Assembly: GCF_024494465.1 (NCBI RefSeq)
Contig: NZ_JAETXM010000001.1
Location: 682,001-746,000 of the forward strand
Source: Bacillus sp. V3B
Lineage (GTDB): Bacteria; Bacillota; Bacilli; Bacillales; Cytobacillaceae
Reading direction: 5' to 3'
DNA: 64,000 nucleotides
This document shows positions 44,983 through 54,474 of the stretch, piece by piece (the first letter of the stretch is position 1; every line of letters begins with the position of its first letter). Made by a program: the position numbers and the translations under genes. The notes below the pieces were generated by a model, which ran no database searches, had not been told where the DNA came from, and saw only the letters and a list, made by a program, of their open reading frames with translations.

Positions 44983-47079
44983 ATGTCAGAGTTTCTTGTG
45001 ATCGTTGAGTCGCCGGCAAAAGCGAAAACGATTGAGAAGTATTTAGGAAAAAAATATAAGGTAAAAGCATCCATGGGCCATATTAGGGATTTGCCAAAAA
45101 GTCAAATGGGTGTCGATATAGAAAATCATTTTGAGCCAAAATATATTACGATTCGTGGAAAAGGCCCTGTTTTAAAAGATCTGAAGACTGCAGCAAAAAA
45201 AGCGAAGAAAATTTATCTCGCAGCTGACCCCGACCGCGAAGGGGAAGCAATTGCTTGGCATTTAGCAAATAGCTTAAATGTGGATGTGAATTCAGACTGT
45301 CGTGTCGTTTTTAATGAGATTACAAAGGATGCTATAAAAGAGTCATTCAAGCATCCACGTCCCATTAATATGGATTTAGTGGACGCTCAGCAGGCACGGC
45401 GGATTCTTGATCGCTTAGTAGGTTATAATATCAGTCCGTTGTTGTGGAAAAAGGTTAAAAAAGGGCTTAGTGCTGGTAGAGTTCAGTCTATAGCAGTACG
45501 ATTGATTATTGATAGAGAAAAAGAAATTAAGGCTTTTATTCCTGAAGAGTATTGGACGATCAATGGAGAGTTCTTAAAGGGAATAGAGAGCTTTGAAGCT
45601 TCATTTTATGGGTTTGATAAGGAAAATGTGCTTGATAAGAAAAAAGCTGAGTTATCTTCAGAAGATGAAGTAAATGAAGTAATCAAACAATTAAAAGGTA
45701 ATCGTTTTATTGTTGATTCTGTTACTAAGAAAGAACGCCGACGTAATCCGGCTGTTCCGTTCACCACATCATCATTGCAACAAGAAGCGGCAAGAAAATT
45801 AAACTTCAGGGCGAGAAAGACGATGATGCTCGCGCAGCAACTTTATGAAGGTATTGATCTTGGAAAAGAAGGAACAGTTGGATTAATTACCTATATGAGA
45901 ACCGATTCAACTCGTATTTCAGAGGTCGCAAAGGCTGAGGCTGCAGGGTACATTGAAAGTACATATGGAAGTAGCTATTTACAAAAGGAAGAGCGAAAGG
46001 AAAAGAAAAAATCGAATGCTCAGGATGCACATGAAGCAGTTCGTCCAACAAGTACTCTCCGAGATCCTAGTAGTGTAAAAGAATTTCTTTCAAGAGACCA
46101 GTTGAGACTTTATAAACTTATTTGGGAACGATTTGTTGCAAGTCAGATGTCTGCTGCTATAATGGATACGATGAGTGTTGATTTAAAAAACGGTTCGGTT
46201 ATTTTTAGAGCCAATGGCTCTAAAATAAAGTTTCCTGGATTTATGAAAGTCTATGTTGAGGGAACAGATGATAACGCAGAGGAGAAGAAGGATCGATTGT
46301 TACCGGATCTACAAGAAGGGGACGAAATCATTAAAAAAGAGATCGATCCGAAGCAGCACTTTACACAACCTCCTCCACGTTATACAGAGGCACGTCTTGT
46401 GAGAACACTTGAAGAACTTGGAATTGGTCGTCCATCTACTTTTGCACCAACATTGGACACGATTCAAAAAAGAGGCTATGTAGCGCTTGATAATAAACGT
46501 TTCGTTCCAACTGAGCTTGGAGAAATTGTAATGGAGTTAATCCTTGAGTTTTTTCCGGAAATTCTCAATGTTGAGTTTACAGCAAAAATGGAAAATGACC
46601 TAGACCATATTGAAGAAGGACAAGTTAAATGGGTTCATATTCTTGATGAGTTTTATCAAGGGTTTGAAAAAAACCTTGATAAAGCAGAAAAAGAGATGCA
46701 ACATGTAGAGATAAAAGATGAACCTGCTGGTGAAGATTGTGAGCAATGTGGAAACCCAATGGTTTTTAAAATGGGACGTTATGGAAAATTTATGGCATGT
46801 AGTAATTTTCCTGATTGTCGAAATACAAAGCCGATTGTCAAAGAAATCGGGGTCAAATGTCCAAAATGTCATGAAGGAAATATTATTGAAAGAAAAAGCA
46901 AAAAGAAGCGAATTTTTTATGGTTGCGATCACTTTCCTGAATGTGACTTTCTTTCTTGGGACAAGCCATTACCTCGTAATTGTCCAAAGTGTGAAGCTCT
47001 TTTAGTGGAAAAAAAGTTGAAAAAAGGTGTACAAGTACAATGTATGGAATGTGATTATAAAGAAGAACCACAAAGCTAA
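44983..47079 (+). CDS. topA: DNA topoisomerase I
   Basis: Type IA enzyme relaxing negative supercoils. The 698-residue protein starts [22 protein letters not shown] (TOPRIM), has the acidic [13 protein letters not shown] motif, and the active Tyr304 in [14 protein letters not shown]. The C-terminus carries three zinc-finger units ([80 protein letters not shown]). ATG 44983 follows GAGGAGG (44969-44975); the in-frame start 11 codons earlier lacks a site. Confidence 0.97.
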   Translation: MSEFLVIVESPAKAKTIEKYLGKKYKVKASMGHIRDLPKSQMGVDIENHFEPKYITIRGKGPVLKDLKTAAKKAKKIYLAADPDREGEAIAWHLANSLNVDVNSDCRVVFNEITKDAIKESFKHPRPINMDLVDAQQARRILDRLVGYNISPLLWKKVKKGLSAGRVQSIAVRLIIDREKEIKAFIPEEYWTINGEFLKGIESFEASFYGFDKENVLDKKKAELSSEDEVNEVIKQLKGNRFIVDSVTKKERRRNPAVPFTTSSLQQEAARKLNFRARKTMMLAQQLYEGIDLGKEGTVGLITYMRTDSTRISEVAKAEAAGYIESTYGSSYLQKEERKEKKKSNAQDAHEAVRPTSTLRDPSSVKEFLSRDQLRLYKLIWERFVASQMSAAIMDTMSVDLKNGSVIFRANGSKIKFPGFMKVYVEGTDDNAEEKKDRLLPDLQEGDEIIKKEIDPKQHFTQPPPRYTEARLVRTLEELGIGRPSTFAPTLDTIQKRGYVALDNKRFVPTELGEIVMELILEFFPEILNVEFTAKMENDLDHIEEGQVKWVHILDEFYQGFEKNLDKAEKEMQHVEIKDEPAGEDCEQCGNPMVFKMGRYGKFMACSNFPDCRNTKPIVKEIGVKCPKCHEGNIIERKSKKKRIFYGCDHFPECDFLSWDKPLPRNCPKCEALLVEKKLKKGVQVQCMECDYKEEPQS

Positions 47080-47104
47080 GGGTGAGTAAACTACTCACTC
47101 TTTT
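47079..47104 (+). terminator. Terminator after topA
   Basis: AGGGTGAGTA (47079-47088) pairs with TACTCACTCT (47092-47101), one G-T pair, loop AAC, then TTT. Confidence 0.8.
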
Positions 47105-47382
47105 CCTATGCAAAGATGGAATGTCCAAGGGCTCAAAGTGGTTAGCATTAGAAGGGCTAGTGGGGGCATTAGATACCCAATCAGATTAATTAGTATGATA
47201 CAAAAAGAATAAGTTTTGATAAGGATAGTCACTTGAAACTTTATTCTCTTTGAATAATTGTGTAAAATAAGTGAATGTGGCGTAATACTAGTATAAATAC
47301 TTTTATATAATTTAGCTCTAGTATAGGATTGATTTTGTTTTGATCCGTTGTTGCTTGTGCTTTTTAAGATGGAGGTTAATTC
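47105..47382. other. Gap topA-trmFO
   Basis: About 278 bases. The first 90 are notably richer in G than the rest, with AGGGCT and GCATTAGA each occurring twice (47125-47175). A 34-codon ATG frame there has no ribosome site. The remainder is AT-rich, and no convincing promoter was found. Confidence 0.5.
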
Positions 47383-48690
47383 ATGAAAGATTTTTTCGTA
47401 AATGTCATTGGTGCAGGTCTTGCGGGTAGTGAAGCAGCTTGGCAATTGGCAAAAAGAGGTATTTCCGTTCGTTTATATGAAATGAGGCCGGTGAAACAAA
47501 CACCTGCCCATCATACAGATAAATTTGCAGAGTTAGTGTGTAGTAACTCACTTCGAGCTAACACGTTAACAAATGCTGTAGGGGTTCTAAAAGAAGAGAT
47601 GCGTCTTCTTGATTCGATCATTATACGCTCAGCCGATGAAAGTGCAGTTCCAGCTGGTGGAGCTTTGGCTGTTGATCGACATGATTTTGCAGCACGTGTT
47701 ACGGAACAAGTGAAAAATCATCCCAATGTAACAGTTATTCACGAAGAAGTGACTGAGATTCCAGAGGGTGTGACAATCATTGCTACAGGTCCATTAACAA
47801 GTGCTTCTCTTGCTGAGAACTTAAAAGAACTAACTGGTGAGGACTACCTTTATTTTTATGATGCTGCAGCACCAATTATTGAAAAAGACAGCATTGATAT
47901 GGAAAAAGTATATTTAAAATCCCGTTATGATAAAGGGGAAGCTGCTTATTTAAATTGTCCGATGACTGAAGAGGAGTTTGATCGTTTTCACAATGCATTA
48001 ATTACAGCTGAAACAGCTCCCCTCAAAGAATTTGAAAAGGAAATTTTCTTTGAAGGCTGTATGCCGATTGAAGTAATGGCAAAACGAGGTAAAAAAACAA
48101 TGTTGTTTGGACCAATGAAACCTGTTGGTCTTGAAGATCCACGAACAGGAAAAAGACCATATGCGGTCGTTCAGTTACGCCAAGACGATGCAGCTGGTAC
48201 GCTATACAATATTGTAGGTTTTCAAACTCATTTGAAATGGGGACCGCAAAAAGAAGTGTTGCAATTAATTCCAGGGCTTGAAAAAGCTGAAATTGTTCGC
48301 TACGGAGTGATGCACCGAAATACATTTCTTAATTCGCCGAAAGCACTAAAGGCTACTTATCAATTTAATAACCGTGAAGATTTATTTTTTGCTGGACAAA
48401 TGACAGGAGTTGAAGGGTATGTTGAATCAGCAGCAAGTGGACTTGTCGCAGGGATAAATGCTTCGAGATTTATAAACGGTCAAGATCCTATTCAATTTCC
48501 TGTAGAAACAGCGATTGGAAGTATGGCTCATTACATTACGACAACAAATTCAAAGAATTTCCAGCCGATGAACGCAAACTTTGGTTTATTTCCTGAACTT
48601 CCTGTAAGAATAAAAGGTAAACAAGAACGAAATGAACAGCATGCTAAAAGGGCGTTGGAAACAATTCAGAAATTTGCGACAAGTTTGTGA
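47383..48690 (+). CDS. trmFO: Methylenetetrahydrofolate-tRNA (uracil-54-C5) methyltransferase TrmFO (Gid)
   Basis: A 435-residue FAD enzyme forming ribothymidine 54 in tRNA with methylene-THF as carbon source. It shows the FAD-binding [20 protein letters not shown] and [26 protein letters not shown]. Also present are [15 protein letters not shown] with the catalytic cysteine region, and [23 protein letters not shown]. Good ribosome site (GATGGAGG). Confidence 0.96.
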   Translation: MKDFFVNVIGAGLAGSEAAWQLAKRGISVRLYEMRPVKQTPAHHTDKFAELVCSNSLRANTLTNAVGVLKEEMRLLDSIIIRSADESAVPAGGALAVDRHDFAARVTEQVKNHPNVTVIHEEVTEIPEGVTIIATGPLTSASLAENLKELTGEDYLYFYDAAAPIIEKDSIDMEKVYLKSRYDKGEAAYLNCPMTEEEFDRFHNALITAETAPLKEFEKEIFFEGCMPIEVMAKRGKKTMLFGPMKPVGLEDPRTGKRPYAVVQLRQDDAAGTLYNIVGFQTHLKWGPQKEVLQLIPGLEKAEIVRYGVMHRNTFLNSPKALKATYQFNNREDLFFAGQMTGVEGYVESAASGLVAGINASRFINGQDPIQFPVETAIGSMAHYITTTNSKNFQPMNANFGLFPELPVRIKGKQERNEQHAKRALETIQKFATSL

Positions 48691-48702
48691 ATTCATTGCA
48701 GA

Positions 48703-48735
48703 GGGCTATTATGATGTGATATGCTATAGTAGCCC
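48703..48735 (+). repeat. Hairpin just upstream of xerC
   Basis: GGGCTATTAT (48703-48712) pairs with ATAGTAGCCC (48726-48735) with one G-T pair and a 13-base loop. It ends two bases before the xerC ribosome site (GTGAGGTGA) and has no T-run, so it may shape xerC translation or mark an mRNA end. Confidence 0.5.
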
Positions 48736-48752
48736 ATGTGAGGTGATTGAAA

Positions 48753-49655
48753 ATGAGTGAAAATGTGAACATTCCGTTAAATTTATTTATTGAATATTTA
48801 CAAATAGAACGAAATTGTGCACAATATACAATTGAGTCTTATCAACATGATATAAACGAATTTTTTATGTTCATGATTGAACAAGATATCGATGGTGTAA
48901 AGCAGGTTACTTATTTAGATATTAGAATATATTTGACAAAACTATTTGAAAAAAAACTAGCTAGAAAATCAGTATCAAGAAAAGTTTCAAGTTTACGCAC
49001 CTTTTATAAATTTCTACTTAGGGAGAAAATAATAGATGAAAATCCATTTTCACTTGTTTCCACTCCAAAAGCAGAAAAGCGATTGCCAGATTTTTTTTAT
49101 GGCGAAGAGGTGCAGCAATTGTTTGATGCATGCAATAAAGATACACCATTAGGTTTAAGAAATTCTGCCTTACTTGAATTGCTATATGCGACAGGGATTC
49201 GAGTAGGCGAATGTAGTCAATTAAGGATCAAGGATGTAGATTTCTTTTTATCAACCGTTCTCGTTCATGGGAAAGGGAGCAAAGATAGATATGTTCCTTT
49301 TGGAAGTTTTGCTCATGATTCACTGGAACAATACATACAAAATGGTCGTAAGAAACTGATAAAAAATCATCATAATCATGATTTTTTGTTCGTGAATTAT
49401 AAAGGAGGTCCGTTAACTTCTAGAGGAATTAGCGTTATATTAAATAAGTTAATGGAGGACTCAACCTTAGTAGGGAAAATTCATCCGCATATGCTCCGTC
49501 ATACGTTTGCCACACATCTGTTAGAAAATGGCGCAGATATGAGAACCGTCCAAGAGCTATTAGGTCATTCCTTTCTTTCCTCAACACAAATATATACACA
49601 TGTAACGAATGAGTATTTAAGAAAATCATATATGTCCCATCACCCAAGAGCTTAG
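48753..49655 (+). CDS. xerC: Tyrosine recombinase XerC (CodV)
   Basis: Resolves chromosome dimers at dif with XerD/RipX. The 300-residue protein has an N-terminal SAM-like DNA-binding domain (about 7-90) and a catalytic domain with Arg150 (ATGIRVGE), Lys174-177 region (HGKGSKDR), His246 and Arg249 (HPHMLRH), His272 (LLGHSFLSST) and nucleophile Tyr281. ATG 48753 fits GAGGTGA spacing; the TTG at 48747 is too near. It heads xerC-hslV-hslU-codY as in B. subtilis, though a 250-base repeat-containing gap separates it from hslV. Confidence 0.95.
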   Translation: MSENVNIPLNLFIEYLQIERNCAQYTIESYQHDINEFFMFMIEQDIDGVKQVTYLDIRIYLTKLFEKKLARKSVSRKVSSLRTFYKFLLREKIIDENPFSLVSTPKAEKRLPDFFYGEEVQQLFDACNKDTPLGLRNSALLELLYATGIRVGECSQLRIKDVDFFLSTVLVHGKGSKDRYVPFGSFAHDSLEQYIQNGRKKLIKNHHNHDFLFVNYKGGPLTSRGISVILNKLMEDSTLVGKIHPHMLRHTFATHLLENGADMRTVQELLGHSFLSSTQIYTHVTNEYLRKSYMSHHPRA

Positions 49656-49656
49656 C

Positions 49657-49846
49657 AGAAAAGCGAAGGCGTCTTATAGAAGAAATTTTGCTTAAAAACC
49701 GCCATATGTTTTGTGGCGAACATAGGCGACAGCACATCCTGTGCAAGTCCGATAAGCATAAAATGGGTCGATAAGAAGGGTGTACTTGTAACCTTCTTAC
49801 TTATAAAGTCTATGAGCTTGAGGGTTTAGTCACTGAAGCTAGACAA
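49657..49846. repeat. Long, degenerate member of the dispersed intergenic repeat family
   Basis: Starts with AGAAAAGCGAAGGCG and ends with GAAGCTAGACAAAC, like the 7341-7506 element. Internal hairpins: CGCCA/TGGCG near 49700-49717, GCACA/TGTGC (49732-49744), and TAAGAAGG (49772-49779) with CCTTCTTA (49792-49799), the last corresponding to the GAGAAGGTT hairpin of the first element. It fills most of the xerC-hslV gap. Confidence 0.6.
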
Positions 49847-49906
49847 ACAAGTTGAGGAACATATATATTTCATACTGATTAAGTTTGTGAAAAAGGAGGC
49901 TATATG

Positions 49907-50449
49907 ATGTCAGAATTTCATGCAACCACTATTTTTGCCATCCATCATAATGGGAAATGCGCGATGGCTGGTGATGGTCAAGTAACATTTGGAAATGCTG
50001 TTGTGATGAAGCACACAGCCAGAAAAGTTAGAAAATTGTTTAATGGAAAGGTATTAGCTGGATTTGCTGGTTCTGTTGCAGATGCGTTCACATTGTTTGA
50101 ATTATTTGAAGGTAAATTAGAAGAATATAATGGTGATCTGCAACGTGCTGCAGTTGAATTAGCAAAACTATGGAGAAGTGATAAAGTCCTAAGAAGGCTT
50201 GAAGCCATGTTGATTATTATGGATGATACCAATCTACTTCTCGTTTCAGGAACAGGAGAAGTGATTGAGCCAGATGACGGTATTTTAGCTATTGGATCAG
50301 GTGGCAATTATGCTTTATCTGCTGGACGTTCATTGAAGAAATATGCTAGCGAACATTTAACCGCAAAGGAAATAGCCAAAGCATCACTTGAAACTGCCTC
50401 TGAAATATGTGTATATACTAACAGTAACATTATTGTAGAAGAGTTATAG
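49907..50449 (+). CDS. hslV: HslV/ClpQ peptidase (CodW type)
   Basis: The proteolytic core of HslUV. The 180-residue protein begins [17 protein letters not shown]. coli HslV matures to an N-terminal Thr, but B. subtilis CodW carries extra residues and uses an N-terminal Ser; the same Ser2 is present here. This makes the start matter: ATG 49907 gives M-S, and its distance from AAGGAGG (49893-49899) is good, while ATG 49904 would add a second Met and mask the serine. The AGDGQVTFG segment is conserved. Confidence 0.95.
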   Translation: MSEFHATTIFAIHHNGKCAMAGDGQVTFGNAVVMKHTARKVRKLFNGKVLAGFAGSVADAFTLFELFEGKLEEYNGDLQRAAVELAKLWRSDKVLRRLEAMLIIMDDTNLLLVSGTGEVIEPDDGILAIGSGGNYALSAGRSLKKYASEHLTAKEIAKASLETASEICVYTNSNIIVEEL

Positions 50450-50469
50450 TGGGAAGGGAGTCCAAATAA

Positions 50470-51876
50470 ATGGGAAAAAGTTTAAATTTAACGCCCCGTC
50501 AAATCGTTGAACGACTTAACCAATATATCATAGGACAAAATGATGCGAAAAAAGCAGTCGCAGTTGCACTTCGAAATCGTTATCGTCGTAGTATGCTTGA
50601 CGAAAACATTCGCGATGAGATCAGTCCGAAAAATATTTTGATGATCGGTCCGACAGGTGTCGGGAAAACAGAAATTGCAAGACGCATGGCTAAGCTTGTT
50701 CAGGCACCTTTTGTGAAAGTCGAAGCAACAAAATTCACGGAGGTAGGGTATGTTGGTCGTGATGTAGAATCGATGGTTAGAGATCTTATAGAAACAGCTA
50801 TAAGAATTGTCAAAGAGGAGAAAATGGTAAGCGTAAAGGAACAAGCGGAAAAAAATGCTAATCAACGTTTAGTTGAGTTACTAGTTCCTACTAATAAAAA
50901 AACAACCAATATGAAAAATCCTCTTGAAATGCTATTTGGTGCTGGAAACACGCAAGATGAACAAGAATCTAATTCAACGGATGATCTGAATCATCAAGAA
51001 AAGCGAAAAGTCGTTCAAGCCAATTTAGCATTAGGCGAATTAGAAGATAATATGGTTACAGTAGAAGTTGAGGAGCAGCAACCATCAATGTTTGATATGC
51101 TACAAGGTTCTGGTATGGAACAAATGGGACTCAATATGCAAGATGCTTTGGGGAGTTTAATGCCTAAACGTCGAAAAAAAAGAAAGCTGACGGTTCGCGA
51201 GGCACGAAAAGTACTGACTCAAGAGGAAGCACAAAAGTTAATTGATATGGATGAGGTAACACAAGAAGCTGTTTATCGTGCAGAGCAGTCAGGGATTATT
51301 TTTATCGATGAGATTGATAAAATTGCAAGTAAGAATAATGGTGGCTCATCGGCAGATGTTTCCCGTGAAGGTGTGCAACGTGATATTTTACCTATAGTAG
51401 AAGGGTCTACCGTTGTCACGAAATATGGATCTGTTAAAACAGATCATGTCTTATTTATAGCTGCAGGAGCTTTTCACACAGCAAAGCCGTCTGATTTAAT
51501 ACCTGAACTCCAAGGTCGGTTTCCGATTCGTGTTGAATTAACGAAATTGACGACGGATGATTTTGTTAAAATATTAATCGAACCAGATAATGCACTTATT
51601 AAGCAATATGAAGCGTTATTAGCCACAGAAGGTATAGAAATTGAATTTTCTGACGAAGCTATTCGTAAGATAGCTGAAGTTGCTTTTGATGTAAATCAAA
51701 ATACAGATAATATTGGTGCACGGCGTCTACAAACAATATTAGAAAAATTACTTGAGGATTTATCTTTTGAAGCACCAGATATCACGATGGAAAAGATCAT
51801 GATTACACCACAGTATGTTGAGGAGAAATTGGGTGCGATTTCTCGAAATAAGGATTTAAGCCGCTTTATTCTCTAG
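50470..51876 (+). CDS. hslU: ATP-dependent protease ATPase subunit HslU (ClpY/CodX)
   Basis: The AAA+ unfoldase that feeds HslV. The 468-residue protein has Walker [10 protein letters not shown] at 60-68, [14 protein letters not shown], a variable intermediate domain (about 110-250), Walker [12 protein letters not shown] and the C-terminal sensor region [21 protein letters not shown], ending SRFIL for docking in HslV. It starts 20 bases after hslV with GGGAAGGGAG. Confidence 0.97.
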   Translation: MGKSLNLTPRQIVERLNQYIIGQNDAKKAVAVALRNRYRRSMLDENIRDEISPKNILMIGPTGVGKTEIARRMAKLVQAPFVKVEATKFTEVGYVGRDVESMVRDLIETAIRIVKEEKMVSVKEQAEKNANQRLVELLVPTNKKTTNMKNPLEMLFGAGNTQDEQESNSTDDLNHQEKRKVVQANLALGELEDNMVTVEVEEQQPSMFDMLQGSGMEQMGLNMQDALGSLMPKRRKKRKLTVREARKVLTQEEAQKLIDMDEVTQEAVYRAEQSGIIFIDEIDKIASKNNGGSSADVSREGVQRDILPIVEGSTVVTKYGSVKTDHVLFIAAGAFHTAKPSDLIPELQGRFPIRVELTKLTTDDFVKILIEPDNALIKQYEALLATEGIEIEFSDEAIRKIAEVAFDVNQNTDNIGARRLQTILEKLLEDLSFEAPDITMEKIMITPQYVEEKLGAISRNKDLSRFIL

Positions 51877-51992
51877 ACTAAATTCATACAATGCTTGATA
51901 GAGAATAGTGTAATAACAAAAAAGTAAAAATGATACAACTAAACATTAGATAAAGAATATTTATGGTTTTAGTAAATAGGAGGAAGAATGTA

Positions 51993-52772
51993 ATGGATTT
52001 ATTGTCAAAAACAAGAAAGATTAATGCGATGCTTCAAAAGGCGGCGGGAAAGTCGGTAAACTTTAAAGAGATGGCTGAAACATTGAGTGATGTAATTAAT
52101 TCCAATATTTTCGTCGTGAGTCGCCGTGGGAAATTGCTTGGTTATGCGGCTAATCAACAAATTCAAAGTGAGCGAATGAAACAAATGCTTGAGGATCGCC
52201 AATTTCCAGAGCAGTATACAAATAGTTTGTTTAGCCTTAATGTAACGACTTCAAATATTGATGTAGAAAGTGAATATACTGCTTTTCCAATTGAGAATAA
52301 AGAAATTTTCAAAAACGGTTTAACAACAATTGTACCTATTATTGGTGCAGGAGAGCGACTGGGAACACTTATTTTGTCAAGATTAGAAGAACAGTTCCAT
52401 GATGATGATTTAATTCTTGCTGAATATGGAGCAACTGTTGTAGGTATGGAAATTCTTCATGAAAAGGCCGAGGAAATCGAAGAGGAAGCTCGTAGTAAAG
52501 CGGTTGTACAAATGGCGATCAGCTCACTATCATACAGTGAGTTAGAGGCAATTGAACATATTTTTGAAGAATTAAATGGAACGGAAGGGTTATTGGTAGC
52601 TTCGAAAATTGCCGATCGTGTAGGTATTACCCGTTCTGTTATCGTCAATGCACTTCGGAAACTAGAGAGTGCAGGAGTTATTGAATCTCGTTCATTAGGA
52701 ATGAAAGGGACTTACATTAAAGTATTGAATGATAAGTTTTTGTTTGAATTAGAAAAATTAAAAACAAACTAA
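51993..52772 (+). CDS. codY: GTP-sensing global repressor CodY
   Basis: A 259-residue regulator that represses stationary-phase, competence, motility and amino acid genes when branched-chain amino acids and GTP are high. The GAF domain starts [20 protein letters not shown]. The C-terminal winged helix-turn-helix reads [42 protein letters not shown], nearly invariant in the family. ATG 51993 follows AGGAGGA. Its operator may lie just downstream, before the flagellar operon. Confidence 0.97.
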   Translation: MDLLSKTRKINAMLQKAAGKSVNFKEMAETLSDVINSNIFVVSRRGKLLGYAANQQIQSERMKQMLEDRQFPEQYTNSLFSLNVTTSNIDVESEYTAFPIENKEIFKNGLTTIVPIIGAGERLGTLILSRLEEQFHDDDLILAEYGATVVGMEILHEKAEEIEEEARSKAVVQMAISSLSYSELEAIEHIFEELNGTEGLLVASKIADRVGITRSVIVNALRKLESAGVIESRSLGMKGTYIKVLNDKFLFELEKLKTN

Positions 52773-52777
52773 TCTAT

Positions 52778-52835
52778 TAGGTCATAAAAAATCATCTGTT
52801 ATGAAACAGGTGATTTTTTTATGACCTATTTTTAT
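52778..52835. terminator. Very long terminator hairpin after codY
   Basis: About 23 bp: TAGGTCATAAAAAATCATCTGTT pairs with AACAGGTGATTTTTTTATGACCTA (one G-T pair, one bulged T), loop ATGA, then TTTTTA. A/T tracts allow function in both directions. Confidence 0.9.
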
Positions 52836-52867
52836 AGTGCCAGAAAACAATTTACGACATTTTTCTT

Positions 52868-52882
52868 AAATTTCATAAAATT
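52868..52882. promoter_or_regulatory. Candidate CodY-binding box upstream of fla/che
   Basis: AAATTTCATAAAATT matches the CodY consensus AATTTTCWGAAAATT at 13 of 15 positions. CodY repression of the flagellar operon is known in B. subtilis. AT-richness lowers certainty. Confidence 0.55.
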
Positions 52883-52895
52883 TTAAGCGCTTTCT
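52882..52895. promoter_or_regulatory. Cre-like sequence adjacent to the CodY box
   Basis: TTTAAGCGCTTTCT has the AAGCGCTTTC core of cre sites with two mismatches to consensus. It abuts the CodY box. Confidence 0.35.
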
Positions 52896-53148
52896 TTCTT
52901 ATGTTAAGCTAAATTAATTTAAAATATAAGACAAGAGAGTCTATCTTATTAACTACTTCTTTTGATTTAGGCATGTGAAAATTGGTGTAGTGTATTCACG
53001 TTATTTTAAGTTTTATTTGTATAAATTCCCTTAATTAAGTAAAAATTCGAGATGTTAATATGAAAATGGGACAAAATACTTATTAAAATTATCCCTGCAT
53101 TCATAGACATATTATTTCATTTTCATTACAATTAAGTTTGTTACTAAA

Positions 53149-53181
53149 AATTTGTCAAAAAGTATTAAAAATCGACAAATT
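53149..53181. repeat. Inverted repeat upstream of flgB
   Basis: AATTTGTC (53149-53156) and GACAAATT (53174-53181) are perfect complements with a 17-base gap, about 40 bases before flgB. It could be a leader hairpin or protein site. Confidence 0.5.
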
Positions 53182-53221
53182 CCATTGGATTTTGTAATTA
53201 TTGTCATATAGAGGTGTTATA

Positions 53222-53617
53222 ATGAATTTATTTTCAGGAACGATATCTACTCTTGAGGGTGCACTCCGTTATTCGGCTACAAAGCAGAAGGTAATCTCGC
53301 AAAATATTGCTAATGTAGATACCCCGAACTATAAAGCAAAGGACGTTAGTTTCAAAGCTTCCTTAAATGACGCTGTTAGTCAATCACTATCGACAAATCG
53401 TACTGACACTAGACATTTTATGTTTAATCGATTATCAGATACAACAGCTGCCATTATGAATAAAAATCAGGTTTCCTATAATGAAAGTGGTAATAGTGTG
53501 GATATAGATAAAGAAATGTCTGATTTAGCCACAAATCAAATTTACTACAATGCTCTTACTGAAAGAGTAAGTGGGAAATTTTCAAGTTTACAAAATGTAA
53601 TTAGAGGTGGGAAGTAA
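53222..53617 (+). CDS. flgB: Flagellar basal-body rod protein FlgB
   Basis: The 131-residue proximal rod subunit. It has the N-terminal rod motif ATKQKVISQNIANVDTPNYKAKDVSFKA and the C-terminal helix TNQIYYNALTERVSGKFSSLQNVI. ATG 53222 follows GAGGTG. First gene of the fla/che operon; its stop overlaps flgC by one base. Confidence 0.95.
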   Translation: MNLFSGTISTLEGALRYSATKQKVISQNIANVDTPNYKAKDVSFKASLNDAVSQSLSTNRTDTRHFMFNRLSDTTAAIMNKNQVSYNESGNSVDIDKEMSDLATNQIYYNALTERVSGKFSSLQNVIRGGK

Positions 53618-54075
53618 TGTCCATTTTTCATAGTATGAATACAACCGCTTCTGCTTTAACTGCTCAACGTCTCCGTATGGATGTTGTTTCATCTAATATG
53701 GCTAATGCCGATACTACTCGTGCGAAACTCGTGGATGGCGAATGGGAGCCTTATCGTCGTAAATCTGTCGTTATGGAACCGAAGGGAAATCAATTCTCGT
53801 CATTCCTACAGGTTGCAATGAATACAAGTGGCAATCAAGGGACGGGAAATGGTGTGAAAGTGACAAACATTGTTGAAGATGAAACACCATTTCAGCTTGT
53901 CTATGACCCGACACACCAGGATGCAAATGAAGATGGTTACGTACGGTTGCCGAATGTAGATCCATTGAGGGAAATGGTTGATTTAATGAGTGCTACTCGT
54001 TCATATGAAGCAAATGTCACGGTGTTTAATGCATCGAAAAATATGCTCATGAAAGCATTGGAGATCGGAAAATAA
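53617..54075 (+). CDS. flgC: Flagellar basal-body rod protein FlgC
   Basis: The 152-residue rod protein with MDVVSSNMANADTTRAKLVDGEWEPYRRKSV near the start and DPLREMVDLMSATRSYEANVTVFNASKNMLMKALEI at the C-terminus. It joins FlgB and the distal rod. The start codon overlaps the flgB stop (TAATG). Confidence 0.96.
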   Translation: MSIFHSMNTTASALTAQRLRMDVVSSNMANADTTRAKLVDGEWEPYRRKSVVMEPKGNQFSSFLQVAMNTSGNQGTGNGVKVTNIVEDETPFQLVYDPTHQDANEDGYVRLPNVDPLREMVDLMSATRSYEANVTVFNASKNMLMKALEIGK

Positions 54076-54092
54076 AGGAGAGAGAACCTTAA

Positions 54093-54398
54093 TTGAATAC
54101 TATTACCTTTTTACCCGTAAATAATCTATTAAATACTCAGAAACCGGTAGAAACTACCGCTACACCTGACGAGGCACAACAGACTTTTTCTTCTTTCCTT
54201 AAGAATTCAATTGAAAAAGTGAATCAAACGCAAATTGAGTCAGACAAAATGACAGAGAAGTTGGCTCTTGGACAAGATGTAGATTTACATGAAGTGATGA
54301 TTGCTTCGCAAAAGGCAAGTGTTACCATGCAATTAACATTAGAGGTTCGCAACAAAGCTGTAGAGGCTTATCAAGAAATGATGAGAATGCAAGTTTAA
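54093..54398 (+). CDS. fliE: Flagellar hook-basal body complex protein FliE
   Basis: The 101-residue adaptor between MS ring and rod. The C-terminal DVDLHEVMIASQKASVTMQLTLEVRNKAVEAYQEMMRMQV is the family signature. TTG start at 54093 with AAAGGAGAG upstream. Confidence 0.95.
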   Translation: MNTITFLPVNNLLNTQKPVETTATPDEAQQTFSSFLKNSIEKVNQTQIESDKMTEKLALGQDVDLHEVMIASQKASVTMQLTLEVRNKAVEAYQEMMRMQV

Positions 54399-54474
54399 TA
54401 AGCTTTGTTAGTGCGATGCAAAGTTTGGCGGTTATTTACTACTGACCAATCAGATTAATAACCGGGGGATCGTT

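Larger units (their letters stand above)
52836..53221. other. fla/che operon upstream region
   Basis: Nearly 390 very AT-rich bases without ORF before flgB. It holds a CodY-box match, a cre-like sequence and an inverted repeat (listed separately). TTGTAT (near 53019) with TAAAAA 17 bases later is the best sigma-A-like pair, but weak. I found no good sigma-D match (TAAA then GCCGATAA). Confidence 0.55.

Noticed and set aside
47108-47212. 34-codon ATG frame between topA and trmFO
   Set aside because: No ribosome site and no recognisable product; kept only as part of the unusual patch.
52836-53221. Sigma-D promoter for the fla/che operon
   Set aside because: No GCCGATAA-like -10 with TAAA at the right distance was found.
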